Source: Halogeometricum rufum (GTDB taxonomy: Archaea > Halobacteriota > Halobacteria > Halobacteriales > Haloferacaceae). From it: a stretch of DNA of 64,000 nucleotides. This document shows positions 42,252-51,406 of the stretch, one piece after another. The DNA is taken from assembly GCF_900112175.1 (NCBI RefSeq), contig NZ_FOYT01000003.1, forward strand, positions 62,001 through 126,000. Direction: 5' to 3'. Position numbers and translations under genes: made by a program. Within the stretch, counting starts at the first letter, position 1, and each line of letters starts with the position of its first letter. The notes beneath the pieces are model-generated. The model was not told the DNA's origin. It ran no database searches and saw only the letters and a list, made by a program, of their open reading frames with translations.

Positions 42252-42715
42252 ACCGGTGGCCGGTCGTGACGGTGATTCGACTCGCCGGCCGACGCTACTA
42301 TACGTGCCACACTTTCGATTCACGATGGCGTCAACCGTCCGCCTCGGCCGCGATGCACCCGAATCTCACTGCTTCGGGAGCCGACGCGGAACGTACTCCT
42401 CCGGAAACGAAGGAAATAGGCAGTAGTACGCGAAGCTAGTCGGGTCCTTACGTGGCCATTACTGTAACGTCGAAACCGGTAGAGGCAACTTACCCGTCCG
42501 AGGGACGGTCAGGCGGACGGGTCGGTAGCGACGAACCGCCGTCCGAATCCCACACCTGCGCGTCGTCTCCGCTTCGAGCAAAACGGGCCCGAAATACCTA
42601 TCCGGCGGCGAACGCTACGTTGGAGTACGCTCTTCACAGGGGAGCACAAGACTGTGCGTCCGCGGCGCCGAATCGGTCGACGGCGACCGTCGCGTCCCCG
42701 AGACACTCGAAAACG
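42252..42715. other. intergenic region before multicopper oxidase
   Basis: About 460 bases. The frame of the oxidase is open upstream to 42452 but encodes Ser/Ala/Arg-rich sequence without domain features. It should contain the oxidase promoter; I see no clear palindrome. Confidence 0.35.
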
Positions 42716-44209
42716 ATGGAACCCGACCACAAGCACACGCGCGAAGACGGTACACCGAACGACGACCAGTCGAGACCGCTCTCCCGGCGGGCGCTCCTTC
42801 GCTCGGCTCAGGTAGCCGCGGTCGGTGCGCTCGCGGGATGTGTCGGCAGTATCCCGGGAACGGGCTCGAACGGTCGCGAGGTCACGCCACGGCCGACGGT
42901 CACCGAGGAACCGGACGAATCGGTCGGTCTCACCGCCGCGCCCGGGACGGCGACCGGACCGACCGGGGCGAACGAGACGTGGGCGTACGAAGGGCGGTTC
43001 CCGGGCCCCGAACTCCGCGTTCGAGAGGGAGACGTTCTCGGCGTCGAACTCACCAACGACCTGCCCGACGAGACGACGATTCACTGGCACGGCGTGCCCG
43101 TTCCGAACCCCGTCGACGGCGTGCCCGGAGTGACGCAGGAGCCGGTGCGGCCCGGCGAGACGTACGGGTACGAGTTCCGCGCCGAACCTCCTGGCACGTA
43201 CTTCTACCACAGTCACGTCGGACTGCAACTCGACCGCGGGTTACTCGGTCCGCTCGTCGTCGAGGAACGGGACCCGCACGTCGAGTACGACCGGGACGTG
43301 GTCGTCGTGTTCGACGACTACCTCCCCGGCGAACCGCACCTGCCATCCGACACCGGTCCGGGCGGTGGCGGTATGGGGGGCGGCATGGGTGGCGGCGGCG
43401 CTGGCGGAACGGGAGGCGCGAGGATGGGCGACGCGCGCCCGCCGTACGAGGGACACCTCGTCAACGGCCGACTCCCGAGCGACCCGGCACGGTTCGAGGT
43501 GACGGAGGGTGAGCGGGTTCGGTTCCGGTTCGTGAACGCCGCCAGCGCGACGGTGTACGGCGTCCGGATGGCCGGTCACGAGATGGCGATAACGCACGCC
43601 GACGGCCGGCCGGTCGAACCGGTGCAGGCGGACTCGTTCGTCTTCGGTGCCGGAGAGCGATACGACGCCGTGGTCGAAGCGAGCAACCCGGGGACGTGGT
43701 CACTCCGAGCGGACGCGCTCGACGGGAACGAACCGCCCGCGAGGGCGGTTCTCGCGTACGACGGGGCGAACGAGTCGGCGACGCCGACGGCCCCGTCGTC
43801 GCCGAGCGAGCGACTCGAATACGGGGACCTGCGCGCCGTCTCGTCGCTCGACGGGGTCGACGGGAGTCCCGACAGAACCTTCGACCTGACGCTGTCCCGC
43901 GGCAGGGGGGAGTACGTCTGGACGATCGACGGACAGGCCTACCCCGAAGCGGACCCGCTCTCGATTCGCCCGGGCGAACACGTCCGCATCCGGATGACGA
44001 ACCGGAGCCCCGTCGTCCATCCGATGCACCTCCACGGACACTTCTTCCGGGTCGGCGACGCCGTCAAAGACACCGTCCTCGTGCCGGGTCACATGGGACA
44101 GGTCGCCATCGACTTCCACGCCGACAACCCCGGTCGGTGGCTGTTCCACTGTCACAACCTCTACCACCTCGACGCGGGGATGGCGCGCGTCCTCAGATAC
44201 GTCGAGTGA
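42716..44209 (+). CDS. Tat-exported multicopper oxidase
   Basis: 497 residues from the ATG at 42716. A Tat signal (LSRRALLRSAQVAAVG) is followed by the lipobox ALAGC near 36-40. Copper ligands are in order: HWHGVPVPNPVDG, FYHSHVG, HPMHLHGHFFRV and HCHNLYHLDAGM, giving a type 1 site and a trinuclear cluster. A Gly/Met-rich loop (GGGGMGGGMGGGGAGG within it, near residues 217-240) resembles Met-rich copper-binding inserts of CueO-type cuprous oxidases. It probably oxidises Cu(I) or phenolic substrates outside the cell. The next genes, on the opposite strand, include a DUF4396 protein. Confidence 0.9.
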   Translation: MEPDHKHTREDGTPNDDQSRPLSRRALLRSAQVAAVGALAGCVGSIPGTGSNGREVTPRPTVTEEPDESVGLTAAPGTATGPTGANETWAYEGRFPGPELRVREGDVLGVELTNDLPDETTIHWHGVPVPNPVDGVPGVTQEPVRPGETYGYEFRAEPPGTYFYHSHVGLQLDRGLLGPLVVEERDPHVEYDRDVVVVFDDYLPGEPHLPSDTGPGGGGMGGGMGGGGAGGTGGARMGDARPPYEGHLVNGRLPSDPARFEVTEGERVRFRFVNAASATVYGVRMAGHEMAITHADGRPVEPVQADSFVFGAGERYDAVVEASNPGTWSLRADALDGNEPPARAVLAYDGANESATPTAPSSPSERLEYGDLRAVSSLDGVDGSPDRTFDLTLSRGRGEYVWTIDGQAYPEADPLSIRPGEHVRIRMTNRSPVVHPMHLHGHFFRVGDAVKDTVLVPGHMGQVAIDFHADNPGRWLFHCHNLYHLDAGMARVLRYVE

Positions 44210-44231
44210 GCGTTCGCCGAGGCCGCTCCTC

Positions 44232-45206
44232 CTACCCCTCGTCTCGTTCGGCGTCGGCGAACGGGGCGACCGAGGTGTTCCGCTGGGCGACCCACGAGAG
44301 TCGCAGCACGAACGAGAACAGCACCGCGAGGGGAGCGAACCCCGCAGCCAACGAGACGACGACGAACGGGAGCACCCAGCCCGGAGTCGGCGGTGCCGAC
44401 CCCACGGCGCCGTAGACGGCGAGTACCCCGGCGGTGAGAACCTCCACCGGAACGCCGACGTAGAGCAGGAGTCGCGAGAGGTACGAGAGTTCCTTCTCGA
44501 TGTACACCGTCCGGAAGTACTTCCGCGCGGTGTCGATGTGGAGCAGTTGCTCTCGGACGCGGTCCAGCAGTCGGCGCTGGTCGTCGGTTAGCTCGTCGAA
44601 CTCGGACTCTATCGCCGCGATTTCGTACAGCTGTGACGCGTGGTTCGTCCCGAGGGTCGCCTCGATGACACCGAAGATGTCCACGCTCGACCCGTCGAGT
44701 GTCGCTCGCACGTCGGCGGCGTCGGACGAGAGGTCGTCGGCGAGTCCCGCGACGCGTTCGGACAGTCGCCCGTCGTCGGTCTCCGAGAGGGAGTCGCGCA
44801 GCGCCATCGCGTCGGCGCTGACCGCCTCGTGGAGGAAGCGCAGGAACGCCGTCGGCGAGAGGGGGGTCGGCGACGACCCGGACGTCTCTTCGACCTCGTT
44901 CCGGTACGCCATCGCGTCTCGAATCCGGTCGTGGAGTTCCCCGGGGGAGCCGAGTTCGCGCGAGAGGACGAGTTGGTTGATGGAAAGTACGACGGTGACG
45001 AGGGTGAGGTTCCCCCCGAAGAGAGAGCTGAACAGGAAGTACATCGGGCTCGACGGCGTCCCGGAGAGGAGTCCGACGGCCGCGGCTATCGAGAACAGGA
45101 CGAGGATTCCCGCGACGAGAACCGCCGCGACGGCTGGTCGGGCACCGCCGACGAGCGCCCAGCGAACGACCGTCCCGTCGAGCGTGTTTCGGATTCCAGA
45201 GGACAC
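44232..45206 (-). CDS. haloarchaeal membrane protein, unknown function
   Basis: 324 residues: two N-terminal helices (about 25-50 and 58-80), a long soluble helical middle (about 85-240) with many Glu/Asp/Arg residues (DRIRDAMAYRNEVEETSG, RLLDRVREQLLHIDTARKYF) and two C-terminal helices (about 250-270 and 280-305). This resembles haloarchaeal proteins with bestrophin-like or ion-channel-like outlines, but no motif is decisive. It starts 9 nt after the stop of the DUF4396 gene, so they form an operon. Confidence 0.7.
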   Translation of the reverse strand: MSSGIRNTLDGTVVRWALVGGARPAVAAVLVAGILVLFSIAAAVGLLSGTPSSPMYFLFSSLFGGNLTLVTVVLSINQLVLSRELGSPGELHDRIRDAMAYRNEVEETSGSSPTPLSPTAFLRFLHEAVSADAMALRDSLSETDDGRLSERVAGLADDLSSDAADVRATLDGSSVDIFGVIEATLGTNHASQLYEIAAIESEFDELTDDQRRLLDRVREQLLHIDTARKYFRTVYIEKELSYLSRLLLYVGVPVEVLTAGVLAVYGAVGSAPPTPGWVLPFVVVSLAAGFAPLAVLFSFVLRLSWVAQRNTSVAPFADAERDEG

Positions 45207-45215
45207 GGTGAGGGA

Positions 45216-45962
45216 TCAGTCGCCCGCCTGCGCCTGCGAACGCGTGCTGCGGCCGTCGTCGCCCATCTCGGCGGGGTTCTTCATACCCTCTTTCACGCCG
45301 AAGTTGACGAGGACGACGTTGATGGGGAAGGCGGCGACGAACCCGAGCGACAGCGAGAACGCCAGCGCCATCCAGAACAGGACGTCGGTGACGTGTGCCG
45401 ACGCGGCGAGGAGCAGGTCCGCCCCGATGGCGACTATCTCCATGATGGTGATCGACGGCGTCTCGCTGTAGAGGGCGTCCTTCATCGACTCCCAGAAAGC
45501 GACGCCCTCCTGCATCAGGGGGCCGACGGTGAGCGCGTAGCCGAACAGGTACGCGAAGCCGAACGTGATGGCGGCAACCCAGCCGATTGCGAGGCCGAGA
45601 ATCGCCTGTGCGGTGAGGATGCCGACGACTTCGCCCGCACCGCACCCCGAGTAGCAGTGGGCCGTCGAGCGGAGACCCCGTCGCCACACCGAGTCGTGCG
45701 AAATCTGCGTCCGTCCGGAGTACCAGTAGATAGCGAGGCCGAACGGGCCGGAGTAGAGGACGACCAGCGTCCAGACCCCTTTCATCATCGACGGGAGCGC
45801 CTGATTCCGATTTCTGACGTCCCACCAGAGCGTGCCGACGGACGCGACGACGAGAAGCGCCCAGACGCCCATCACGGCGGGACTGGAGAGGATCGGTGTC
45901 AGCAACTGGCGGGCCGGTGCGAACGTGTGTTCGAGCTGTGTGACGAGTTGTTGAATTGGCAT
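45216..45962 (-). CDS. DUF4396 domain membrane protein
   Basis: 248 residues from the ATG at 45962 (MPIQQLVTQLEHTFAPARQL). About six helices. The conserved AHCYSGCGAGEVVGIL motif (residues about 117-132) carries the His and two Cys that mark DUF4396 and suggest a metal site in the membrane, then AITFGFAYLFGYALTVGPLM and an FAAFP/FGVKEGMKNP-like end. The function is not established. It is the first gene of a two-gene operon convergent with the multicopper oxidase, which is suggestive of copper handling. Confidence 0.78.
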   Translation of the reverse strand: MPIQQLVTQLEHTFAPARQLLTPILSSPAVMGVWALLVVASVGTLWWDVRNRNQALPSMMKGVWTLVVLYSGPFGLAIYWYSGRTQISHDSVWRRGLRSTAHCYSGCGAGEVVGILTAQAILGLAIGWVAAITFGFAYLFGYALTVGPLMQEGVAFWESMKDALYSETPSITIMEIVAIGADLLLAASAHVTDVLFWMALAFSLSLGFVAAFPINVVLVNFGVKEGMKNPAEMGDDGRSTRSQAQAGD

Positions 45963-46366
45963 GTGTGGGTCGGTACGCTGCCCGAACCAGACTCGGAGAC
46001 GCCGCGGGCAGTCACTCACTCTGAGTGCAATCGAGACACCGTTATCGCGGGGAACATTAGACCATTGTGGCTATCGTGCGATACTGCACCACGACATCCG
46101 CTCCTCGTTCGGGTGTCCGCACTTCGCGCACGGGACAGTCACCGATGGAGAGAGTTCGACTGAACCACGTCTAGCGATGAACTGGCACCGTTCGATAGTA
46201 AATTCGGTCGTTCGTTCGTCTCCCTGTTCGGAAGAGTGGTGTGTGAGAGAGCTCTGTCAGAGAAGGTCCGGTTTTGAGACCACCGCTGCTTCAGATGAGT
46301 AACAAACCTATCCGCGAGTAGTTTCGGGAGGCGGAATCCGCGAGTCGCCCCGAACGCGCCGACGGA
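45963..46366. other. intergenic region, nothing recognised
   Basis: About 400 bases, relatively poorer in GC. No protein-like frame or repeat is seen. It contains the promoter of the DUF4396 operon at its left end and the 3' side of the AIM24 gene at its right end. Confidence 0.35.
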
Positions 46367-47035
46367 CTACTGTCCGTGTCGTTGACCGCCCTCCTCGTAC
46401 GGTTGAACGACGACGAAGCCCTCGTTGCCGGTGAACTCCATCTGCACCGCCTCGCCCGACGTCTGACCGATTTCGAACGTCTTGTTCGTCGCGACGGACG
46501 GAGAGAGGTTGGTGCTCCACGCGACGGTGGCGTCCGGGTCGGTGAACACCGGCGGCGTCATCACCACCGGGTCGCCGTGCGTCGAGATGGCCACCGTGCC
46601 GGGGCCGGTGAGGTAGACGTTCGTCAGACCGCCCGCCGCGGCCTCCGAGAGGCCGCCGATGGTGTTTATCTCGTAGTCGACGCCGGACTCGAACGCGAGG
46701 ACGTCGTCGCCGTTGACCGAGATGGACTCGTCCGCGTCGAGGTCCAGAATCTGAACTTTCTTGCCCTGGTCGGCGACGTAGAGGTTCCCGTTGCCCTCGG
46801 CCTCCATTATCGGCGTCCCTTCGCTGCTGACGGCCTCTTTGATGAACCCGGTGAGTCCGCCTTCGGCGGACGACTTCCCCGTGAACGTCATCTCGCCGGT
46901 GTAGGCGACCATCGTCCCGGCCTTTATCATCACCGTCCCGTCGACCGGGACGTTCAGCAGTCGCTTGTTCTCTCGCTGGAATCCGTCGACGCCCGTAGAC
47001 GGGGCGTTCGACCGCGTGAACTCTGTTAACTCCAT
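46367..47035 (-). CDS. AIM24/TIGR00266 family protein
   Basis: 222 residues, a soluble beta-rich protein: KRLLNVPVDGTVMIKAGTMV, AYTGEMTFTGKSS, GNGNLYVADQGKKVQILDLD, NVYLTGPGTVAISTHGDPVV and the C-terminal TSGEAVQMEFTGNEGFVVVQ. This is the tryptophan-RNA-binding-attenuator-like AIM24 fold. The biochemical role is unknown; members are often linked with membrane or stress functions. Confidence 0.87.
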   Translation of the reverse strand: MELTEFTRSNAPSTGVDGFQRENKRLLNVPVDGTVMIKAGTMVAYTGEMTFTGKSSAEGGLTGFIKEAVSSEGTPIMEAEGNGNLYVADQGKKVQILDLDADESISVNGDDVLAFESGVDYEINTIGGLSEAAAGGLTNVYLTGPGTVAISTHGDPVVMTPPVFTDPDATVAWSTNLSPSVATNKTFEIGQTSGEAVQMEFTGNEGFVVVQPYEEGGQRHGQ

Positions 47036-47060
47036 TACGGTTCGGAACTGATAGCAGATA

Positions 47061-47073
47061 GATATTTATATGC
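47061..47073 (-). promoter_or_regulatory. TATA box of AIM24 gene
   Basis: The minus strand reads GCATATAAATATC, about 26-38 nt before the ATG at 47035, consistent with a leaderless transcript. Confidence 0.55.
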
Positions 47074-47170
47074 TGTCATCTCGATCGGGTCGACGGGTAC
47101 CGTCCGTGTGGCGCGGTTCCAATCGCCGTGATGAGTAACACCAAAGGGGGCAGACGGCGAACACCGACCA

Positions 47171-48553
47171 ATGCCGAACTGGGACTGCGACTTCCTCGCG
47201 ACGCTCGAACTCGACGGCCGCGTCGAGTTCGGCGTCGGCGAGCGCGACCGATACGCGGCGGACGCGAGTCCGCACGACCCCGCCGAACCCGACGCCGTCG
47301 TGCACGCCGCGTCGACCGAGGACGTGTCGGCGGTGTTGGCTGCGGCCGACGACCGGGGCGTGCCGGTCACGCCGTGGGGCGGCGGGTCCGGCCTGGAGGG
47401 AAGCGCCGTCCCCGTCGAGGGCGGCGTCGTCCTCACGACGCGCGGTATCGACCACGTCGACCCGCGGCCGTCGGACCTCGTGGCCACGGTCGGACCGGGC
47501 GTGGTCTACGACGACCTGAACGACCGACTCGCCCGCCACGGTCTGCGGTTCGCGCCCGGCATCTCGAGCGGCGACCTCGCCACGGTGGGCGGGATGGTCG
47601 CCACGAACGCCTCCGGCTTCAACGCCGTCCGCTACGGCGAGACGCGGGACCACGTCCGCCGCCTCGAAGTCGTCCTCGCGGACGGGACCGTACTCGACTG
47701 CGGGACGGCGGCGGTGAAGACGTCCTCGGGGTACAGCCTGGTCGACCTGTTCGTCGGCAGCGAGGGCACCCTCGGCGTCGTGACGGAGGTGACGTTGGGA
47801 CTCGTCGGCGTCCCGCAGGAGAAGCGCGCGGCGCTCACCACCTTCCCCGACGAGCGCTCGGCGGCCGAAGCCGTCGCGGAGGTGATTCGGTACGGCGTCC
47901 GCCCGGGTGCGCTGGAGTTCGTCGGGCCGACGCAGGCGGAACTCATCGACGCCTACAGCGACGCCGCCGACCTCGCGCCCAAACCGACGCTCGTGGTCGA
48001 ACTCCACGGCAACTCCGCGGCCGGCGTGGAGGCCGACCTCGAGTTCGTCCGCGAGATATTCGACGACTGCGGGATGGACCGGTGGACCGAGGCCGACCGA
48101 GGAGAGATGGACGGCGTCTGGGCCGCCCGGCGGGACGCGCTCCCCGCGGCCCGCGCCCACCGGGAGGAGTGGGACGTTGGCGTCGTCGGCGACGTCGTCG
48201 TCCCCATCTCCGCGTATCCCGACATCGTCGCCGCCGTCGAGGCGGCCGCGGCGGACCTCGACCTGCTCACGCCGTGCGTCGGCCACGCGGGAGACGGGAA
48301 TCTCCACTACACGCCGCTGGTGGACCCCGACGACGCGGAGATGGTCGCTCGCGTCCGCGAACTCAACGAACGCGTCGTCACCACCGCGATAGAGATGGGC
48401 GGCACGGCCACGGGGGAACACGGCGTCGGCATCGGCAAGCGGTCGTACATGGACCGCGAACACGGCGCCGCCGTGGCGGTCATGCGCGCGATAAAGGACG
48501 CGCTCGACCCGAACGGGACGCTCAACCCCGGGAAGATGCTGCCGCCCGAGTGA
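47171..48553 (+). CDS. GlcD-type FAD-linked oxidase (D-2-hydroxyacid/glycolate)
   Basis: 460 residues, typical length. The PCMH FAD-binding domain (about 35-215) includes PVTPWGGGSGLEGSAVPVEG, ISSGDLATVGGMVATNASGF and DLFVGSEGTLGVVTEVTLGL. The FAD-oxidase C-terminal domain carries the metal-binding-type VGHAGDGNLHYTPLVDPDDA and GEHGVGIGKRSYM motifs. It oxidises a D-2-hydroxyacid such as D-lactate or glycolate, feeding electrons to the respiratory chain. Convergent to it, 50 nt away, is a GlcG-like gene, a common partner in glycolate-type operons. Confidence 0.9.
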   Translation: MPNWDCDFLATLELDGRVEFGVGERDRYAADASPHDPAEPDAVVHAASTEDVSAVLAAADDRGVPVTPWGGGSGLEGSAVPVEGGVVLTTRGIDHVDPRPSDLVATVGPGVVYDDLNDRLARHGLRFAPGISSGDLATVGGMVATNASGFNAVRYGETRDHVRRLEVVLADGTVLDCGTAAVKTSSGYSLVDLFVGSEGTLGVVTEVTLGLVGVPQEKRAALTTFPDERSAAEAVAEVIRYGVRPGALEFVGPTQAELIDAYSDAADLAPKPTLVVELHGNSAAGVEADLEFVREIFDDCGMDRWTEADRGEMDGVWAARRDALPAARAHREEWDVGVVGDVVVPISAYPDIVAAVEAAAADLDLLTPCVGHAGDGNLHYTPLVDPDDAEMVARVRELNERVVTTAIEMGGTATGEHGVGIGKRSYMDREHGAAVAVMRAIKDALDPNGTLNPGKMLPPE

Positions 48554-48603
48554 CGGCGACCCCCGGGCGACGGGAAGTGCGAGCGTCGGTCGGCGACGAC
48601 CCG

Positions 48604-49014
48604 CTAGCCGGACTCGAACGCCTCCACGGCGGCCGACGCCACGGTGACGTCCTCCTCGGCGCTCCCCCCGGAGACGCCGACGGCGCCGACGACGGTGCCG
48701 TCGACTTCGAGCGGGAGACCGCCGCCGAACGTGACGATGCGGCCGTCGTTCGTCCCGCCGAGGCCGTACAGCGACTCGCCGGGCTGGGAGACTTCCCACA
48801 CCGTCTCCGTATCCATCTCCAGCGAGACGGCGGTGTACGCCTTGTTCTGTGCGATGTCGATGCTGGCGAGGAGCGCGCCGTCCATCCGGTGGAACGCGAC
48901 GAGGTTCGCCCCGTCGTCCATCACCGCGATGCACATCGGGACGCCCATCTCCTCGGCCCGCGCCTCTGCTGCCGATACTATCTCCTTCGAATCGTCGAGC
49001 GTTAGCTTTGTCAT
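48604..49014 (-). CDS. GlcG/HbpS family heme-binding-like protein
   Basis: 136 residues from the ATG at 49014: MTKLTLDDSKEIVSAAEARA, EEMGVPMCIAVMDDGANLVA, FHRMDGALLASIDIAQNKAY, TFGGGLPLEVDGTVVGAVGV, SGGSAEEDVTVASAAVEAFE. This is the full GlcG/HbpS (DUF336) fold, whose members form oligomers and bind heme or act beside glycolate and diol enzymes. It is convergent to the GlcD-type gene. Confidence 0.88.
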   Translation of the reverse strand: MTKLTLDDSKEIVSAAEARAEEMGVPMCIAVMDDGANLVAFHRMDGALLASIDIAQNKAYTAVSLEMDTETVWEVSQPGESLYGLGGTNDGRIVTFGGGLPLEVDGTVVGAVGVSGGSAEEDVTVASAAVEAFESG

Positions 49015-49278
49015 GTGAGTCACCCGACTAGTCCTGTCCACTCGCAGCTACGTAAACCCGCTAGCTCGGCGTCCGCAAGGCGGTTCCCAGCCGCTGGCAC
49101 GGTATTCAGTCAAGTCCGAGAGACTGTGTGATTACAACGATACTCTCGTAAAGTTAAAGCGAACGTCACGACGGCGGGTGGCGCAGCGCTCTCGGCTGGT
49201 CGAAGTAGCGAGCAAAGCCGTGCAGACGACCGATTGCCCACCACCAGTTACTTACTCGGGTCGGCGGAATAGGGGTGC

Positions 49279-50694
49279 ATGACGGAGGCTCGCAGTCGAC
49301 TCGAAGACGACTTGCAGACGGTGCGCGACCTGTCGCTGTTCGTCGCGTACAACGCGAACGTGGACGCGGTGATTCGGGTCGACGAGTCCCTGGAGGCCGC
49401 ACTCGAACCGCCCGCCGGCGACCCGGGGACGACGGCGCCCCCGGACCGCCTCGCGTCGAAGTCGGACCTCGCGACCGCTATCGCGCACGCGATGGCCGCG
49501 GGCGAGGGCGACCAAGGCGCCATGACGGCCGACCTCGCCGACGAACTGGAGGCGAAACTCCGCGCGGACGCGATGCAGATGGGCGGACAGGCGGGCATCA
49601 TGACCAACCTGCTGTCGACGCTGGCGGCGTCGCCCGTCGTCTACACCTACCTGCTGTCGGAGACGCAGCGGTCGATGTTCGACCGACCGGAGCGAATCCG
49701 GTTCCCCCTCGTCGAGGACGGCGAAGTCCGGTTCGCTTCCCTCGACGACGCGCCGACAGCCGAACGAACGAAGATAAACTGGATATTCGAGTTCAGGGAG
49801 GGCGCGGAGTTCTTCGGCGTTCGAGCGACGGGCAACACGCGGTTCATCGCCGCCTCGCGGCCGCCGGAGTTCGACCTGCACGCCGGCGAACTCGACGCGG
49901 TCATCGACCAGGTGGGCGACGGCACCCACGGCGCACTCCTCGCGGGGTACCACAACCTGACGCCCGAGAACGTCGAGGCGGGCTACGACCGGACGCTTCG
50001 CCACGCGCGGGACGTGCTGCGCCGACTTCGGTCCGAACGGGAGTTCCCCGTCCACGTCGAGTACGCGGTCACGCACGACGACGAACTTCGTCGGAGCGTC
50101 ACGGAGACGATTCTCCCGGAGGCGAACGTGGTCGGTCTGGACCCGCACGAACTGAGCCTGCTGCGGGAGGACCTGAACCTCGCCGCCGAACCGGCGGACG
50201 AGGGCGACGGCGCCGTCGGCGCCCTCGAGGAAGCGTCCCTCGAAGACGAGTCGCCGGAGCGGTCCATCGTCGCGCACTACCGAACGCTCGTTGCGCTTCG
50301 GGACCGCCTCGGCGTCGACTGCGTCCGGATGCACGCCATGCACTACCACCTCGCGGTGATGGACGACTACCTCCCGCCGGAGGCCGTCGAACGCGGCCTC
50401 GAATTCGCCGCCGTCAACGCCGCGACGAAGGCCGCGACCGGGCACATCGACGGGCCGGAGGCGCTCGAAACCGGGCTGGAGTACGAACCGTCGACGGCGG
50501 GGAAGCGGGCCGTCGAGTCCCTCGCGGACGCCGTCGACGCGACGGCCGAGGACGGCGTGCTCGCGACCCCGTCCGTCGTCGCCTGCCCGAACCGCGTCGT
50601 CGACGACCCCGCGGGTACGGTCGGCATCGGCGACATCGTGTCCGCCGCCAGTTTCGCGCTCGAAGTCGGCGCGACGGTCGAGGACGCTCGGTGA
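49279..50694 (+). CDS. ADP-dependent glucokinase/phosphofructokinase family protein
   Basis: 471 residues, about the family size. The ribokinase-like ADP-dependent sugar kinase features are visible: YNANVDAVIRVDESL (about 24-38), QMGGQAGIMTNLLSTLAASP (about 98-117) and the catalytic GxGD motif GIGDIVSAASF (about 450-460). It would phosphorylate a hexose or fructose-6-phosphate using ADP. Most haloarchaea use modified Entner-Doudoroff routes, so its in vivo substrate is open. The next gene starts 10 nt downstream. Confidence 0.83.
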   Translation: MTEARSRLEDDLQTVRDLSLFVAYNANVDAVIRVDESLEAALEPPAGDPGTTAPPDRLASKSDLATAIAHAMAAGEGDQGAMTADLADELEAKLRADAMQMGGQAGIMTNLLSTLAASPVVYTYLLSETQRSMFDRPERIRFPLVEDGEVRFASLDDAPTAERTKINWIFEFREGAEFFGVRATGNTRFIAASRPPEFDLHAGELDAVIDQVGDGTHGALLAGYHNLTPENVEAGYDRTLRHARDVLRRLRSEREFPVHVEYAVTHDDELRRSVTETILPEANVVGLDPHELSLLREDLNLAAEPADEGDGAVGALEEASLEDESPERSIVAHYRTLVALRDRLGVDCVRMHAMHYHLAVMDDYLPPEAVERGLEFAAVNAATKAATGHIDGPEALETGLEYEPSTAGKRAVESLADAVDATAEDGVLATPSVVACPNRVVDDPAGTVGIGDIVSAASFALEVGATVEDAR

Positions 50695-50704
50695 CGGAGA
50701 ACCC

Positions 50705-51358
50705 GTGTCCGACAGTCTCGTCGCCGGCGGCACCCGATTCGCGCGGACGGTCGGCAGATACGTCAACCACGACGACGTGCTCGTCCGGTTCGCGTCGCTG
50801 TGGGTCGTCGTCGCGGCGGCGTTCACCGTCGCGTGGGTCGGCAGTTACGCCTTCCTCCCGCAGAGACTGCTGCGCGGCGGAAATCCGGGCGCGACGGCCG
50901 ACTACGCCGGCAGCGTCGCGTCGGAGTTCCTCCGTCTCTTCGCGTGGAACGTCGGCGTCACGCTCGTCGCGATAGCGGCCAACACGTTCCGGTCGGTGAA
51001 CACGCCGCTCGGATACGTCCTCCTCGTCGTTCAGGCGCCCGGGTACGGCGCAATCTGGGGGACTGGGTCGCTGGCGGTGGGGACCGGCGCGCGAATCGCC
51101 CCGTCGCTGTCCGTCCTCGTTGCGCGGAGCGGACCGCTGGAGATTACGGCCATAGTCGCCGTCGTCGTCGCCACGCGCGGCGTGATGGTCTGGCATCAGG
51201 CGTCCGGACCCCGCTGGAGGGAGGAGTTCGAGCGCGTCCGGTCGCCGCGCGAGTGGTCGCTGACGCGTCGGGAGTGGGTCGTCCTCGCCGTCGGCTACCT
51301 CCTCTTGGCGGTCGCGAACTATCGCGAGGCGACGGCAATCGCGCGAATCGCGGGGTGA
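50705..51358 (+). CDS. membrane protein, SpoIIM-like outline, unknown function
   Basis: 217 residues from a GTG 10 nt after the sugar-kinase stop, hence the same operon. About five helices (32-52, 80-98, 105-128, 145-165 and 190-208). The middle FAWNVGVTLVAIAANTFRSV, NTPLGYVLLVVQAPGYGAIW resembles the N...G..N pattern of stage II sporulation M-like proteins, but the match is weak. The function is unknown. Confidence 0.65.
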   Translation: MSDSLVAGGTRFARTVGRYVNHDDVLVRFASLWVVVAAAFTVAWVGSYAFLPQRLLRGGNPGATADYAGSVASEFLRLFAWNVGVTLVAIAANTFRSVNTPLGYVLLVVQAPGYGAIWGTGSLAVGTGARIAPSLSVLVARSGPLEITAIVAVVVATRGVMVWHQASGPRWREEFERVRSPREWSLTRREWVVLAVGYLLLAVANYREATAIARIAG

Positions 51359-51406
51359 GACGACCGTCGAGCCAGCGGTCGCGACGCGACGACGCCGACC
51401 GGTCGC

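Noticed and set aside
44161-45825. Open frame of 554 codons on the minus strand
   Set aside because: Shadow of the DUF4396 operon in another phase, very Arg-rich.
47066-48934. Two long open frames overlapping the GlcD-type gene on both strands
   Set aside because: Products are Arg/Gly/His-rich without domains; the GlcD-type frame at 47171-48553 carries intact motifs.
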